Of a stretch of 20,675 bases of DNA, positions 1 through 6,888 are shown piece by piece. Source of the stretch: Desulfobacteraceae bacterium (GTDB lineage Bacteria; Desulfobacterota; DSM-4660; Desulfatiglandales; Desulfatiglandaceae); contig DAOWOF010000010.1 of the NCBI GenBank assembly GCA_030642205.1, positions 1 through 20,675 on the forward strand. The letters run 5' to 3'. Within the stretch, counting starts at the first letter, position 1. The number at the start of each line of letters is the position of its first letter. Below the pieces are notes generated by a model that saw only the letters and a program-made list of their open reading frames with translations, did not search any database and was not told the origin of the DNA. The position numbers and the translations under genes are program-made.

Positions 1-383
1 CGCCGATTTTTACCATAGCCGGTAAATTTGCTTTTAGTTCTGATTTCATACTGGCCTGTTTTTACAAGAGACAGGGCATCCTGGTAAACGTCCTGGTTGT
101 GTTTAGCCGGAATATAGAAAGTTATATCCTGTGAATCCAGCCAATGCAGGAATTTGCCATCCATAAGGCCACGATCAATCGCAATCGAAGTTATCTTGGC
201 ATATTTCCTCAGGTTGGTAATGGCCTGCTCTTTGTCACAATTTTTAATCCGGTGTACCCCACTCTGATTGTTTCCTTTCTTGATTACTCGGCCATTAAAT
301 CCTATCAACCGCATAAGAGGCTGAGAGTACAGCAGGTCTGTTTCAATATGATTAAAAAACTGTAATCCGGCTACTATACGCAT
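1..383 (-). pseudogene. DDE (IS4-superfamily-like) transposase remnant, runs off left edge
   Basis: On the minus strand a frame is open from about 446 to the window edge; the first ATG is at 383. The protein has an N-terminal block (LLYSQPLMRLIGFN) of a kind I associate with a DDE_Tnp_1 transposase family, and further on a block containing IDRGLMDGKFLHWLD followed by YIPAKHNQD, which fits the second catalytic Asp region and the adjoining strand of that family. In the relatives I recall, well over 100 residues, including the first catalytic Asp, lie between these blocks; here only about 25 do. This looks like an internally deleted, inactive copy, whose C-terminal part lies outside the window. 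No terminal inverted repeat was recognised. Family assignment is from memory of motifs. Confidence 0.5.
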
Positions 384-577
384 GAAGTAGATGAGTAAGC
401 AGCTTTTATATTTTAGGGGGGGAATGCGGCAAGCTTTTAATTGCTTTTATACGGACGGCTGACGGCCTGGTATGCCTCAATTATAAAGCCTTTGACAGAT
501 AGGTAAGAATTGCAAAAAAAATAAAAATCAAAAAATATTATAACTTGTATCGAATATCCAGTGTTTCAACAAACATA

Positions 578-605
578 TTGACATTTAATCGGATTCTGTT
601 ATAAA
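578..605 (+). promoter_or_regulatory. Candidate sigma70-type promoter
   Basis: A perfect TTGACA (578-583) is followed after 16 bases by TATAAA (600-605), which predicts a start near 612. No credible ORF begins soon after it. The next clear signal downstream is the intrinsic terminator at 827-881, so the transcript would be about 270 nt unless the terminator is read through toward the ABC exporter genes. Confidence 0.45.
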
Positions 606-611
606 AAAAAT

Positions 612-881
612 TCTATAAAGTAAAAAAAGGCGACTTAAACTTGCGTGGTAATAATTACAGATGGTGACATAAGCCGCTATTTTTCTGAAAAAGACTGTAG
701 CAAATTTTCTCTATCAACAAAAAGTTGATAAAGATGTAATCTATAGATTTTACATGGAACTTACTGTTCGTTAACATCACGCGGTTGCCAAAATTTATAG
801 GTAACGGGTTAAAAGCAAAAAACAAGGCCAAGAAGGTCAAACCGGTATAAAATACCGGATATTGGCCTCTTGGCTTTTTTT
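612..881 (+). ncRNA. Candidate small RNA or attenuated leader
   Basis: This segment is bounded by a promoter-like TTGACA/TATAAA pair and a strong intrinsic terminator, and has no convincing ORF on either strand. Inside it are a hairpin with stem ATCAAC/GTTGAT (713-729), a hairpin with stem ATGTAA/TTACAT around an ATCTATAGAT palindrome (734-755), and a possible long-range pairing GCGTG/CACGC (643-647 with 778-782). I recognise no known RNA family. It may be a free-standing small RNA, or the leader of the ABC-exporter cluster with the terminator acting as an attenuator. The structure is seen in the sequence; transcription is inferred. Confidence 0.3.
827..881 (+). terminator. Strong intrinsic terminator, probably bidirectional
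   Basis: GCCAAGA (827-833) pairs with TCTTGGC (868-874). An inner stem CCGGTAT/ATACCGG sits around an AAA loop, and seven T residues follow. On the other strand the hairpin is followed by a T-rich run (complement of 814-825), so it may also stop minus-strand transcription. No recognisable gene ends just upstream on the plus strand. Confidence 0.75.
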
Positions 882-1287
882 GTTGGAAAAATTAACATCA
901 TAGACCACAAAACAGCTGAACTATTACAAATAAACAACAATGCAACACAATTTCCGTTTATAGATGTATGCAGCAAAAGAAGGCAATCTGATGATGAAGC
1001 ACTTGAAACAAGGAATGCCTCGGTTTCCCTGTTTGCCACTGATGCTATATCTTTGAAACACTGCCGTTAATCCTTGCTTTTGGACTGCTGGGGAGTATAT
1101 ATTCTGAATCTGACAATACTGTCAACCCAGAGACAAAAATCTCGCACAAAAAAACAAATGCCCTATATCATTTATTTATAGGCGAATCACTAGCATACCC
1201 GCTTGACAACAAAGACTCTGAGTCGGAACGGGCTATTGGAAATCTCAGGATTGAGTATGGTCCTGTTTTGGCTGCGGACAGGAAGAC
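882..1287. other. Gene-poor stretch with decayed-looking reading frames
   Basis: No gene is recognised. Short open stretches occur in all plus frames. One, open from 1043 to the TGA at 1289-1291, contains hydrophobic and charged segments and ends by overlapping the ATG of the next ORF (ATGA at 1288), but it has no usable start codon before its last few codons. An upstream frame with an ATG (992) stops at about 1051-1053 just where that frame opens, so a single frameshift would join them. This may be an eroded gene whose end was once coupled to the short ORF at 1288. The product is unknown. Confidence 0.3.
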
Positions 1288-1467
1288 ATGAAACTCGCGC
1301 TGACTTTAAATATCATAAATCCAATCCTTTCAGGAGTCCTGATCCGGGGGGAAGTGATTTCCGCGGACATAGAGCTTTTCGCGGAATTGGTGCTGCCCCA
1401 CAGAGTGCGGCGTCAACCATTCCAGGAGATTGGAGAAAATGTAAAAAATATGCAAAGGAAGAAATGA
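1288..1467 (+). CDS. Short ORF resembling the C-terminal tail of a Mg-chelatase-type AAA+ ATPase
   Basis: This 59-residue ORF starts at an ATG preceded by AGGAAG and ends in a TGA that overlaps the ATG of the ABC ATPase (ATGA at 1464-1467), a common sign of translational coupling. Its own ATG is likewise overlapped by the TGA of the frame before it. Residues 22-45 (EVISADIELFAELVLPHR, then RRQPF) fit the C-terminal lid of magnesium/cobalt chelatase BchI/ChlI-like ATPases, where a 'V..ED+..AAELVLPHR.RR.PF' pattern is familiar. No Walker motifs are present, so it cannot be an ATPase alone. It is either a remnant of a larger gene lost upstream or a small protein in its own right. That it is translated is fairly likely; the homology is from memory and less sure. 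Confidence 0.45.
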   Translation: MKLALTLNIINPILSGVLIRGEVISADIELFAELVLPHRVRRQPFQEIGENVKNMQRKK

Positions 1468-2303
1468 TCCGAATCGAAAATCTGGAAAAATCATACAAAA
1501 ATATTCATGCCTTAAAAGGGATCAGTTTCAGGGTTCCTAAAGGGGAACTATTTGCGTATCTTGGGCCTAACGGAGCCGGCAAAACAACAACCATCAGGAT
1601 TTTGACAGGGCTTACCAGACGGACCTCAGGCGATGCATGGCTGGGCGGCTTTCATATTGAAGAAGAAAGTCTTAAGACAAAGAGAAAATTTGGCCTGGTT
1701 ATGCAGTCGATTAATCTGGACCAGGAACTGACGATATCTGAAAATATGGATATTCATTGTCGACTCTTTAATATGTCTCCTGTAGACCGAAGAAAAAAAA
1801 CAGATGAACTCCTGGCCTATGTAGATCTTGTTGACAGGAAAAAGAGCCTGGTAAAACAGCTTTCCGGGGGGATGAAGCGACGCTTGATGATTGCAAGGGC
1901 CATGGTTCATTCCCCTCAAATTCTTTTTTTAGATGAGCCGACAGTGGGATTGGATGCCCAAATCCGCAGGAGAATTTGGGCATTGATAAAAAAAATCCAA
2001 AATAGAGGAACAACTATATTTTTAACGCCCCATTATATTGAAGAAGCAGAATTTTTGGCGGACAGGGTAGCCTTTCTGGACGAGGGGAAGATTGTTGTCA
2101 TTGACACACCTCAAAAACTGATGGAGCAAACCGGAACCTGGGCCATTGACCGGATAGATGGTGATCAAATGGAGCCGGTTTATTTTAAAACCAGACCTGA
2201 TGCTGACACCTTTATTGCAAAACAAGAAGAAAGTTACACACTGCGTCGGGTAAATCTGGAAGATTCATTTTTATCTTTTACCGGAAAGAAGGTGATATGC
2301 TAA
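1464..2303 (+). CDS. ABC transporter ATP-binding protein (ABC-2 exporter, DrrA/NodI type)
   Basis: This 279-residue cytoplasmic ATPase powers the membrane partner encoded next. Visible motifs are Walker A GPNGAGKTTT (34-43), Q-loop Gln81, signature LSGGMKRR (133-140), Walker B ILFLDEPT (153-160), D-loop GLDA and H-loop His190. The C-terminal 60 residues form the usual extension of DrrA-like proteins. The frame is open upstream to 1203, but the first family-like residue is the Met at 1464, which has AAGGAAG just before it, so I start there. It overlaps the preceding short ORF (ATGA) and the permease (7 nt), so the three are probably one transcript. The substrate cannot be read from the sequence: drugs, lipids, polysaccharides or, given the chelatase-like neighbour, a metal-tetrapyrrole compound are all possible. 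Confidence 0.9.
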   Translation: MIRIENLEKSYKNIHALKGISFRVPKGELFAYLGPNGAGKTTTIRILTGLTRRTSGDAWLGGFHIEEESLKTKRKFGLVMQSINLDQELTISENMDIHCRLFNMSPVDRRKKTDELLAYVDLVDRKKSLVKQLSGGMKRRLMIARAMVHSPQILFLDEPTVGLDAQIRRRIWALIKKIQNRGTTIFLTPHYIEEAEFLADRVAFLDEGKIVVIDTPQKLMEQTGTWAIDRIDGDQMEPVYFKTRPDADTFIAKQEESYTLRRVNLEDSFLSFTGKKVIC

Positions 2304-3037
2304 ACGGTTTTATAGCGGTCTATTTACGCGAAGTATTGATTTTAAAACGAAGGATCAAACGGCAGCTGCTCACCATGTCTGTATCGCCCCTGCTCTATTT
2401 AATCGCTTTTGGGTATGCCATGGGCGACACAGTAAGGTTTGACGGGCATACATATATGGAATTTTTAATCCCTGGTTTGATAGCCATGAGCAGTATGACC
2501 CAGGCCTTTGCAATTTCCACTGATATTAATGTGGCACGGTTTTACTGGCATATCTTTGAAGAATTCCAGGCCGCACCGATCAGCGATGCCGCCTATGTGG
2601 CAGGTGAGGTCATGGCAGGTATGACCAGAGCCTTTATTTCGGTTGGCGTAATTCTGATCATTGGCCTGTTCTTCAATGTAAGTCTGGCTTATGGTAATCC
2701 GTTGTTCTGGCTGGCCATAGGACTTAACAGCTTTGTATTCGCATCCCTTGCCGTGGGTCTGGCCATGCTGGTCAAATCCCATGCGGATCAGTCTATGCTT
2801 ACCAGCTTTATTATTACACCCATGGCTTTTTTAGGAGGGACTTTTTTCCCTGTAGACCGCCTGCCTGTATGGGCTCAGGACATTATTTACCTCTTACCGC
2901 TTACCCATGCGTCAAAAGTAATCCGGCAGACGGCCTTTGGCATCCTGCCGGACAGTTCTCATTATCTATTACTGGCAATAATTGGAGTATTGTTTTTTTT
3001 ACTAGCCTTAAAATGTGTAAGTCAGGCAAGGGATTGA
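2297..3037 (+). CDS. ABC-2 type transporter permease
   Basis: This 246-residue integral membrane protein has about six hydrophobic segments (approximately residues 24-43, 53-73, 104-128, 136-161, 170-188 and 220-240). The GGTFFPVDRLP block near residues 177-187 is typical of the NodJ/DrrB branch of ABC-2 permeases. The start codon overlaps the end of the ATPase gene by 7 nt and has GAAGGTGAT just before it. With the ATPase it should form a homodimeric exporter (two ATPases, two permeases) in the inner membrane. The length is normal and no frame break is seen. After its stop at 3037 no intrinsic terminator is evident. Confidence 0.88.
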   Translation: MLNGFIAVYLREVLILKRRIKRQLLTMSVSPLLYLIAFGYAMGDTVRFDGHTYMEFLIPGLIAMSSMTQAFAISTDINVARFYWHIFEEFQAAPISDAAYVAGEVMAGMTRAFISVGVILIIGLFFNVSLAYGNPLFWLAIGLNSFVFASLAVGLAMLVKSHADQSMLTSFIITPMAFLGGTFFPVDRLPVWAQDIIYLLPLTHASKVIRQTAFGILPDSSHYLLLAIIGVLFFLLALKCVSQARD

Positions 3038-3097
3038 AAGTATAATTTGCATTTTTATATAATTTTGCTGGCATTAAATACAGGATAAAAGAGGTAA

Positions 3098-3265
3098 AAG
3101 CCGGAAGCCGTTGTGTTGGAAGTATGTAAGGAATTTGCAATAGACAAAGAAGCTGTGATAAAGAAGGGAATGAAAAGAAATAAAACAAGAGGGGTCTGTT
3201 TATCTCTCCGGAAATCACTGCGGCTTTACTTACTGAAATCGCTCAACAACAGGTGGAGAGATTAG
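3098..3265 (+). pseudogene. Remnant of the C-terminal DnaA-like domain of a REP-associated (Y1/IS200-like) transposase
   Basis: This 55-codon open stretch begins straight after a TAA and has no start codon of its own. Residues such as VLEVCKEFAIDKEAVIKKG followed by RNKTRGVCLSLRKSL resemble the small helix-turn-helix, DnaA-C-terminal-like domain that many REP-associated tyrosine transposases carry after the Y1 domain ('VC..FG+..E.+++KGRK.N.AR..A+YL.REL'). The Y1 domain with its HUH motif and catalytic Tyr is missing, so it is a tail fragment only. It overlaps the 3' end of the opposite-strand gene by about 20 bases. Family call by motif memory. Confidence 0.4.
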
Positions 3266-3983
3266 CCAGGAAAAGCAGCAGCTTTTTAGCTACCCATTTT
3301 TGTCCGGTTTTATTTAAATTACTGCCATTATTGGTGTAATTATGGTTTAAGTGAAAATATTGATTTCCATCCTTGAAAAAAGTTGCTAAATCCCCATTTG
3401 AGCTTTTTGATTCAATCCTGGCCAAATCGAAAAAAGGCTCGGATCCTTCATATTGATCCCTTAAAAGATGATTAAATTTGTTTCTTCTAATATTATTATT
3501 GAATTCGTCATTACTATCACATGCTATTTTCTTAAGCCAGGCCTTTGGTCCTCTTTGAATTGTTGTTAGAGGCATAGTTATATGTACAAAACGAATTTTT
3601 GGATATCTTCTTCGAAGATCTTGACAGCTTTCCTGATAATTATTAAATAATTTATTAACATCAGGAATGAGATTGATATCGGTGTAGGAAAATTTATAAA
3701 AAGCAATATCAGCTCTTTTACCAATCCCTGATCTTAATAGTTTATTAAAGCGCCATATCTTTGATATAGGTTTTTCGTTTTGTCCCACTTTTGAGTGCGC
3801 AAAGATACCAGAGACAAAGGTGTTTGGATTAATGGTTTCCACAATATTTAGTTTGATTCCGGAGCGGCCCTTCATCAATTCCTGGATGCCATCAATAATA
3901 TTCAATCCAAGAGATTGGTGGCCAAAAAAAATATTGGTATTGGCAAGTATGTTCCAATCATTATCAGATAATTTTTTAAGCAT
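3243..3983 (-). CDS. SGNH/GDSL hydrolase-like protein with altered catalytic block
   Basis: This 246-residue protein has no signal peptide and no membrane segment. FGHQSLGLNIIDGI (20-33) matches the first block of a family annotated as SGNH hydrolase-type; a central DIAFYKFSYTDI (about 92-103) and FVHITMPLTT (about 132-141) fit the following blocks. Near the C-terminus the segment around 217-224 (TNNGSNLN) lines up with the usual D-G-x-H-L-N block, but Asn222 stands where the catalytic His is expected and Asn where Asp is expected, so activity is doubtful. The start is supported by AAGGA about 9 bases upstream. It is the only minus-strand gene of any size here and stands alone, between mobile-element debris and the pgm region. 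Homologues I recall often sit near polysaccharide genes; there are none here. Confidence 0.55.
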   Translation of the reverse strand: MLKKLSDNDWNILANTNIFFGHQSLGLNIIDGIQELMKGRSGIKLNIVETINPNTFVSGIFAHSKVGQNEKPISKIWRFNKLLRSGIGKRADIAFYKFSYTDINLIPDVNKLFNNYQESCQDLRRRYPKIRFVHITMPLTTIQRGPKAWLKKIACDSNDEFNNNIRRNKFNHLLRDQYEGSEPFFDLARIESKSSNGDLATFFKDGNQYFHLNHNYTNNGSNLNKTGQKWVAKKLLLFLANLSTCC

Positions 3984-4460
3984 TGATTAAATGTTCCTTA
4001 ATGTTAAAATTATATAAAAGTCTGTTTACAAGTTTTTTACTTATATGCAGAATTTTGAGCAATCTTTATGCCTAAAAGGAAAAGGCTTTTGAAATCAACT
4101 AGATATAGATTTTATGGGCGCTTTTTCTTGTTTCCATGTAATAAAATTACCATATAAAGTTGGTATATTAATTACTATTGTGGCAAGGAATTACATATAC
4201 CATAAGGCTTTAGATGGGATAAAAGATCTTTCCCTGGAATTAAACAAAGTTTAAAATCTGTTTATCAAGGAGTGGATCAAAAAATATTTGCCTTACGTCT
4301 TGGAAATAATCTGAAATTTTTAAGATATCGGGTTTACGTAATTTAAGAACTTGTTCGGATAAGACCTAAGCAGGCCTGAAGATGAGATGAAAAATGTGAT
4401 ACTTCTTTCGTGACAGATCCTAAGATTAAGGAAATCAAATATTCTCAAAGGAGGTTCCTG
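3984..4460. other. Divergent intergenic region between the SGNH-like gene and pgm
   Basis: This AT-rich, 477-bp stretch holds no recognised gene. For the minus-strand gene, a TATAAT -10-like element lies at 4014-4009 and AAGGA at about 3995-3991. A short hairpin GCCT/AGGC followed by TTTT (about 4070-4090) and a TACCA/TGGTA hairpin (about 4150-4168) are visible but weak. No promoter for pgm stands out. The strong AAAGGAGG at 4447-4454 belongs to the pgm start. Confidence 0.4.
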
Positions 4461-6089
4461 ATGAAAATTGATGATCAAGCTGGTAAGCCTGTCCCAAAAT
4501 CAAAATTGATAAACGTAGAAAGGCTGGTTACAGCCTATTATACTCTTGAGCCGGAGGGACCTGTGAAATTTGGAACATCGGGTCATCGTGGTTCTTCATT
4601 AATGGGGACTTTTAATGAACTTCATATCTCGGCTACTGTTCAGGCTATTTGTGATTATCGAAAATCAAAGAAGATAACTGGCCCGCTTTTTCTGGGTTTT
4701 GATACGCATGCTCTCTCGGAACCGGCATTTCGAACCTCCATTGAGGTGTTTGCAGCAAACCATGTGGAAACGGTTATTCATACTAATGATGAATATACTC
4801 CTACTCCAGTAATATCATTTCTGATTTTGGAGCATAATAAGACAAATCACGGTAGATTGGCTGATGGGGTCGTTATTACACCATCACATAATCCTCCTCA
4901 GGATGGCGGTTTTAAATATAATCCACCTCATGGAGGGCCAGCAGATATTGATGTAACAGGCTGGGTTCAACAAAGAGCAAATGAAATAATATCAAAGGAT
5001 ATCAATGCAATAAAAAAGAAGCCCTATTTAAAAGCCTATACCTCTGATACTATGCATAAGCAGGATTTCATAAGGCCTTTTGTTAAAGCTCTTTCTGATG
5101 TTGTAGATATGGAATCTATTAAAAAAGCCGGGCTGAAAATTGGTGTGGATCCAATGGGTGGCGCAGGTATTCATTATTGGGGACCTATTGCCGAAACCTA
5201 TGGATTGAACCTTGAGCTGCTTAATTCCAATCTTGATCCCAAATTTGAGTTCATGACCCTTGATATGGATGGCGAAATCAGGATGGATTGTTCCTCACCA
5301 TACGCGATGACTGGTCTGATTTCCATGGCAGACAGGTTTGATATTGCATGGGGAAATGATCCTGATTTTGATAGACATGGCATTGTTTGTCCCACCGGCC
5401 TTATGAACCCAAATCATTATCTTGCTGTAGCCATATGGTATCTTTTGCAGAACAGGCCCCTTTGGAAAGGGGACCTTATGATTGGAAAGACTATTGTCAG
5501 CAGCTCTATGATAGATAAGGTTGTTGCCGGTTTTGGAAGGAGACTTTACGAGGTCCCAGTTGGTTTTAAATGGTTTGTACAGGGCCTGCTGGATGGACGG
5601 TTAGCCTTTGGCGGTGAAGAAAGCGCAGGAGCTTCATTTTTACGCCAAAATGGTTCTGTATGGACCACGGATAAGGATGGTTTTGCCCTTACCCTTCTGG
5701 CGGCAGAGATATTAGCCATAACGGGTAAAACACCGGCAGAAATATACCAGGATATCCTGGTTTCCAAATATGGCGAGTCCTATTATGCAAGAGCTGATAG
5801 ACCTGTTTCTGAAAAACAGAAAAAAAGATTAAAGTCATTTCATCCTGAAGCCATAAAAACTTCCAGACTGGCAGGCCTGAAAATATCTGCTATTCTTACT
5901 TCCGCGCCTGGAAATGGTGAGTCTTTTGGGGGGGTAAAAATTATTCTTGAAGATGGTTCATGGATGGCGATCCGCCCCTCTGGCACTGAACCCAAGATGA
6001 AAGTATATATTGAGAGTTATGGAGGAGAGGAAATGTGGAATGAAATTTATCAGGAGGCCGTTTCGATGATTTTAGGTCAGGATTCTTAA
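4461..6089 (+). CDS. pgm: Phosphoglucomutase (alpha-D-glucose phosphate-specific)
   Basis: This 542-residue enzyme interconverts glucose 1-phosphate and glucose 6-phosphate, linking glycogen and cell-wall sugar supply to glycolysis. It follows the E. coli Pgm layout closely in length and block order. Visible sites are the phosphate-accepting Ser142 in TPSHNPP, the Mg2+ loop Asp300/Asp302/Asp304 in DPDFDRHG, the sugar-binding loop GGEESAG (384-390) and the phosphate-binding loop RPSGTEPK (505-512); FGTSGHRG near residue 38 is the family's N-terminal signature. A GTG at 4410 would add 17 residues, but the ATG at 4461 has AAAGGAGG 6 bases before it and matches the usual N-terminus, so I use it. 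The AMMECR1 gene follows after 38 bases and is likely co-transcribed. Confidence 0.95.
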   Translation: MKIDDQAGKPVPKSKLINVERLVTAYYTLEPEGPVKFGTSGHRGSSLMGTFNELHISATVQAICDYRKSKKITGPLFLGFDTHALSEPAFRTSIEVFAANHVETVIHTNDEYTPTPVISFLILEHNKTNHGRLADGVVITPSHNPPQDGGFKYNPPHGGPADIDVTGWVQQRANEIISKDINAIKKKPYLKAYTSDTMHKQDFIRPFVKALSDVVDMESIKKAGLKIGVDPMGGAGIHYWGPIAETYGLNLELLNSNLDPKFEFMTLDMDGEIRMDCSSPYAMTGLISMADRFDIAWGNDPDFDRHGIVCPTGLMNPNHYLAVAIWYLLQNRPLWKGDLMIGKTIVSSSMIDKVVAGFGRRLYEVPVGFKWFVQGLLDGRLAFGGEESAGASFLRQNGSVWTTDKDGFALTLLAAEILAITGKTPAEIYQDILVSKYGESYYARADRPVSEKQKKRLKSFHPEAIKTSRLAGLKISAILTSAPGNGESFGGVKIILEDGSWMAIRPSGTEPKMKVYIESYGGEEMWNEIYQEAVSMILGQDS

Positions 6090-6127
6090 TAACACATGGT
6101 TTGAGAAAGTTAAAGGGGAACAGGACT

Positions 6128-6703
6128 ATGACTGAAAAGGATAAATTAACAAAAGAACAGGGTGACTATCTTCTGAGAGTCGCACGGCAGACTATTAAAG
6201 GGCATTTATTTGGCAAAAATGAAATAAGGACCCATAGTCCGGATCTGCAGGATGAATATTTGCGGCGTCGAGGTACTTTCGTTACTTTAACTATTAATTC
6301 GCAGCTAAGGGGCTGTATTGGTCATATCCTTCCTGAAGAGGCATTGATTGAAGGTATCAAGTTGAATGCAATTAATGCTGCCTTTCGGGATCCTCGTTTT
6401 AGCCCCTTGAACAAAAATGAATTTTCACAAATAAAACTTGAAATAAGTATCTTGACTGAACCAAAAGATCTTGTCTTTACTGATGTTTCGGAACTATTAC
6501 AGAAATTACGTCCTGGTATTGATGGTGTGATTATTAAACAGGGCTTTAATCAGGCCACTTTTTTGCCTCAAGTATGGGAACAATTGCCCTCTAAGGAACA
6601 GTTTTTGTCAAATCTTTGCCTAAAGGCCGGGCTGGATGACGATGCATGGATGGCTGGAGAACTGGAAGTTTCCGTATATCAAACGCAGGTCTTTGAAGAA
6701 TAA
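6128..6703 (+). CDS. AMMECR1-domain protein (AmmeMemoRadiSam system protein A-like)
   Basis: This 191-residue soluble protein carries the diagnostic LRGCIGH stretch (60-66), a preceding FVTLTINSQ strand and a C-terminal WMAGELEVSVYQTQVFEE-type ending of the AMMECR1 fold. In many bacteria and archaea AMMECR1 is encoded beside a Memo homologue and a radical SAM protein; neither partner is adjacent here, so this is an orphan A protein. The biochemical role is not settled, to my knowledge. I start at the ATG at 6128, with AAAGGGGAA upstream; a TTG at 6101 in the same frame lacks a ribosome-binding site. Its closeness to pgm (38 bases) suggests a shared transcript. Confidence 0.85.
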   Translation: MTEKDKLTKEQGDYLLRVARQTIKGHLFGKNEIRTHSPDLQDEYLRRRGTFVTLTINSQLRGCIGHILPEEALIEGIKLNAINAAFRDPRFSPLNKNEFSQIKLEISILTEPKDLVFTDVSELLQKLRPGIDGVIIKQGFNQATFLPQVWEQLPSKEQFLSNLCLKAGLDDDAWMAGELEVSVYQTQVFEE

Positions 6704-6743
6704 TAAATAAACAATATCCAGAAATAACGACAGGGTTAGCTGT

Positions 6744-6809
6744 CTTAATTGCTCTGTATTCAACTGGATTAAATCTTAATAAGTTTAATATTGCTTAATT
6801 GATCTGTAT
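6744..6809 (+). repeat. Imperfect 16-bp direct repeat upstream of bactofilin gene
   Basis: CTTAATTGCTCTGTAT (6744-6759) and CTTAATTGATCTGTAT (6794-6809) differ at one position and start 50 bases apart, about five helical turns. AACTGGAT also occurs at about 6762 and again at about 6841. The same interval has a GACAG/CTGTC hairpin (6730-6745) that could weakly end the pgm-AMMECR1 transcript, and a poor promoter match, TTGCTT with TATTTT (6791-6819, spacer 17). A repeated operator is possible but unproven. Confidence 0.35.
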
Positions 6810-6888
6810 CTGCTATTTTGTGATTTATCTTGCAATATGAAACTGGATATGCTATCCACGCATGTTAACTCTGTATGGGAGATATGGT

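Noticed and set aside
1035..1041. GCCACTG, as found in cobalamin riboswitches, ahead of a cluster with a chelatase-like ORF
   Set aside because: The other conserved parts (GGGAATCCGGTG-like block, and the B12 box ending in GACCTGCC) are not present in order; only loose resemblances (GGAATGCC before, ACACTGCC after) are seen, which chance explains.
870..1070. A 66-codon plus-strand ORF beginning within the terminator at 827-881
   Set aside because: It starts inside the hairpin, has no ribosome-binding site, and its product has no recognisable features; opposite-strand ORFs of similar size overlap it.
1203..1463. 87-residue N-terminal extension of the ABC ATPase from a TTG start
   Set aside because: The extension has no family similarity, lies in a different frame from the better supported short ORF at 1288-1467, and the ATG at 1464 has a ribosome-binding site and the normal N-terminus.
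2465..2782. Minus-strand ORF of 105 codons inside the permease gene
   Set aside because: It is antisense to a clear membrane protein gene and its product has no recognisable pattern; the same holds for other antisense ORFs inside pgm, atpA, atpD, rny and polA.
4067..4090. GCCT/AGGC hairpin with TTTT as terminator between the SGNH-like gene and pgm
   Set aside because: The stem is 4 bp, and no plus-strand gene lies just upstream of it, so there is little reason to call it.
4410..4460. GTG start giving a 17-residue longer phosphoglucomutase
   Set aside because: The ATG at 4461 has a near-perfect AAAGGAGG at the right distance and fits the family's usual N-terminus.
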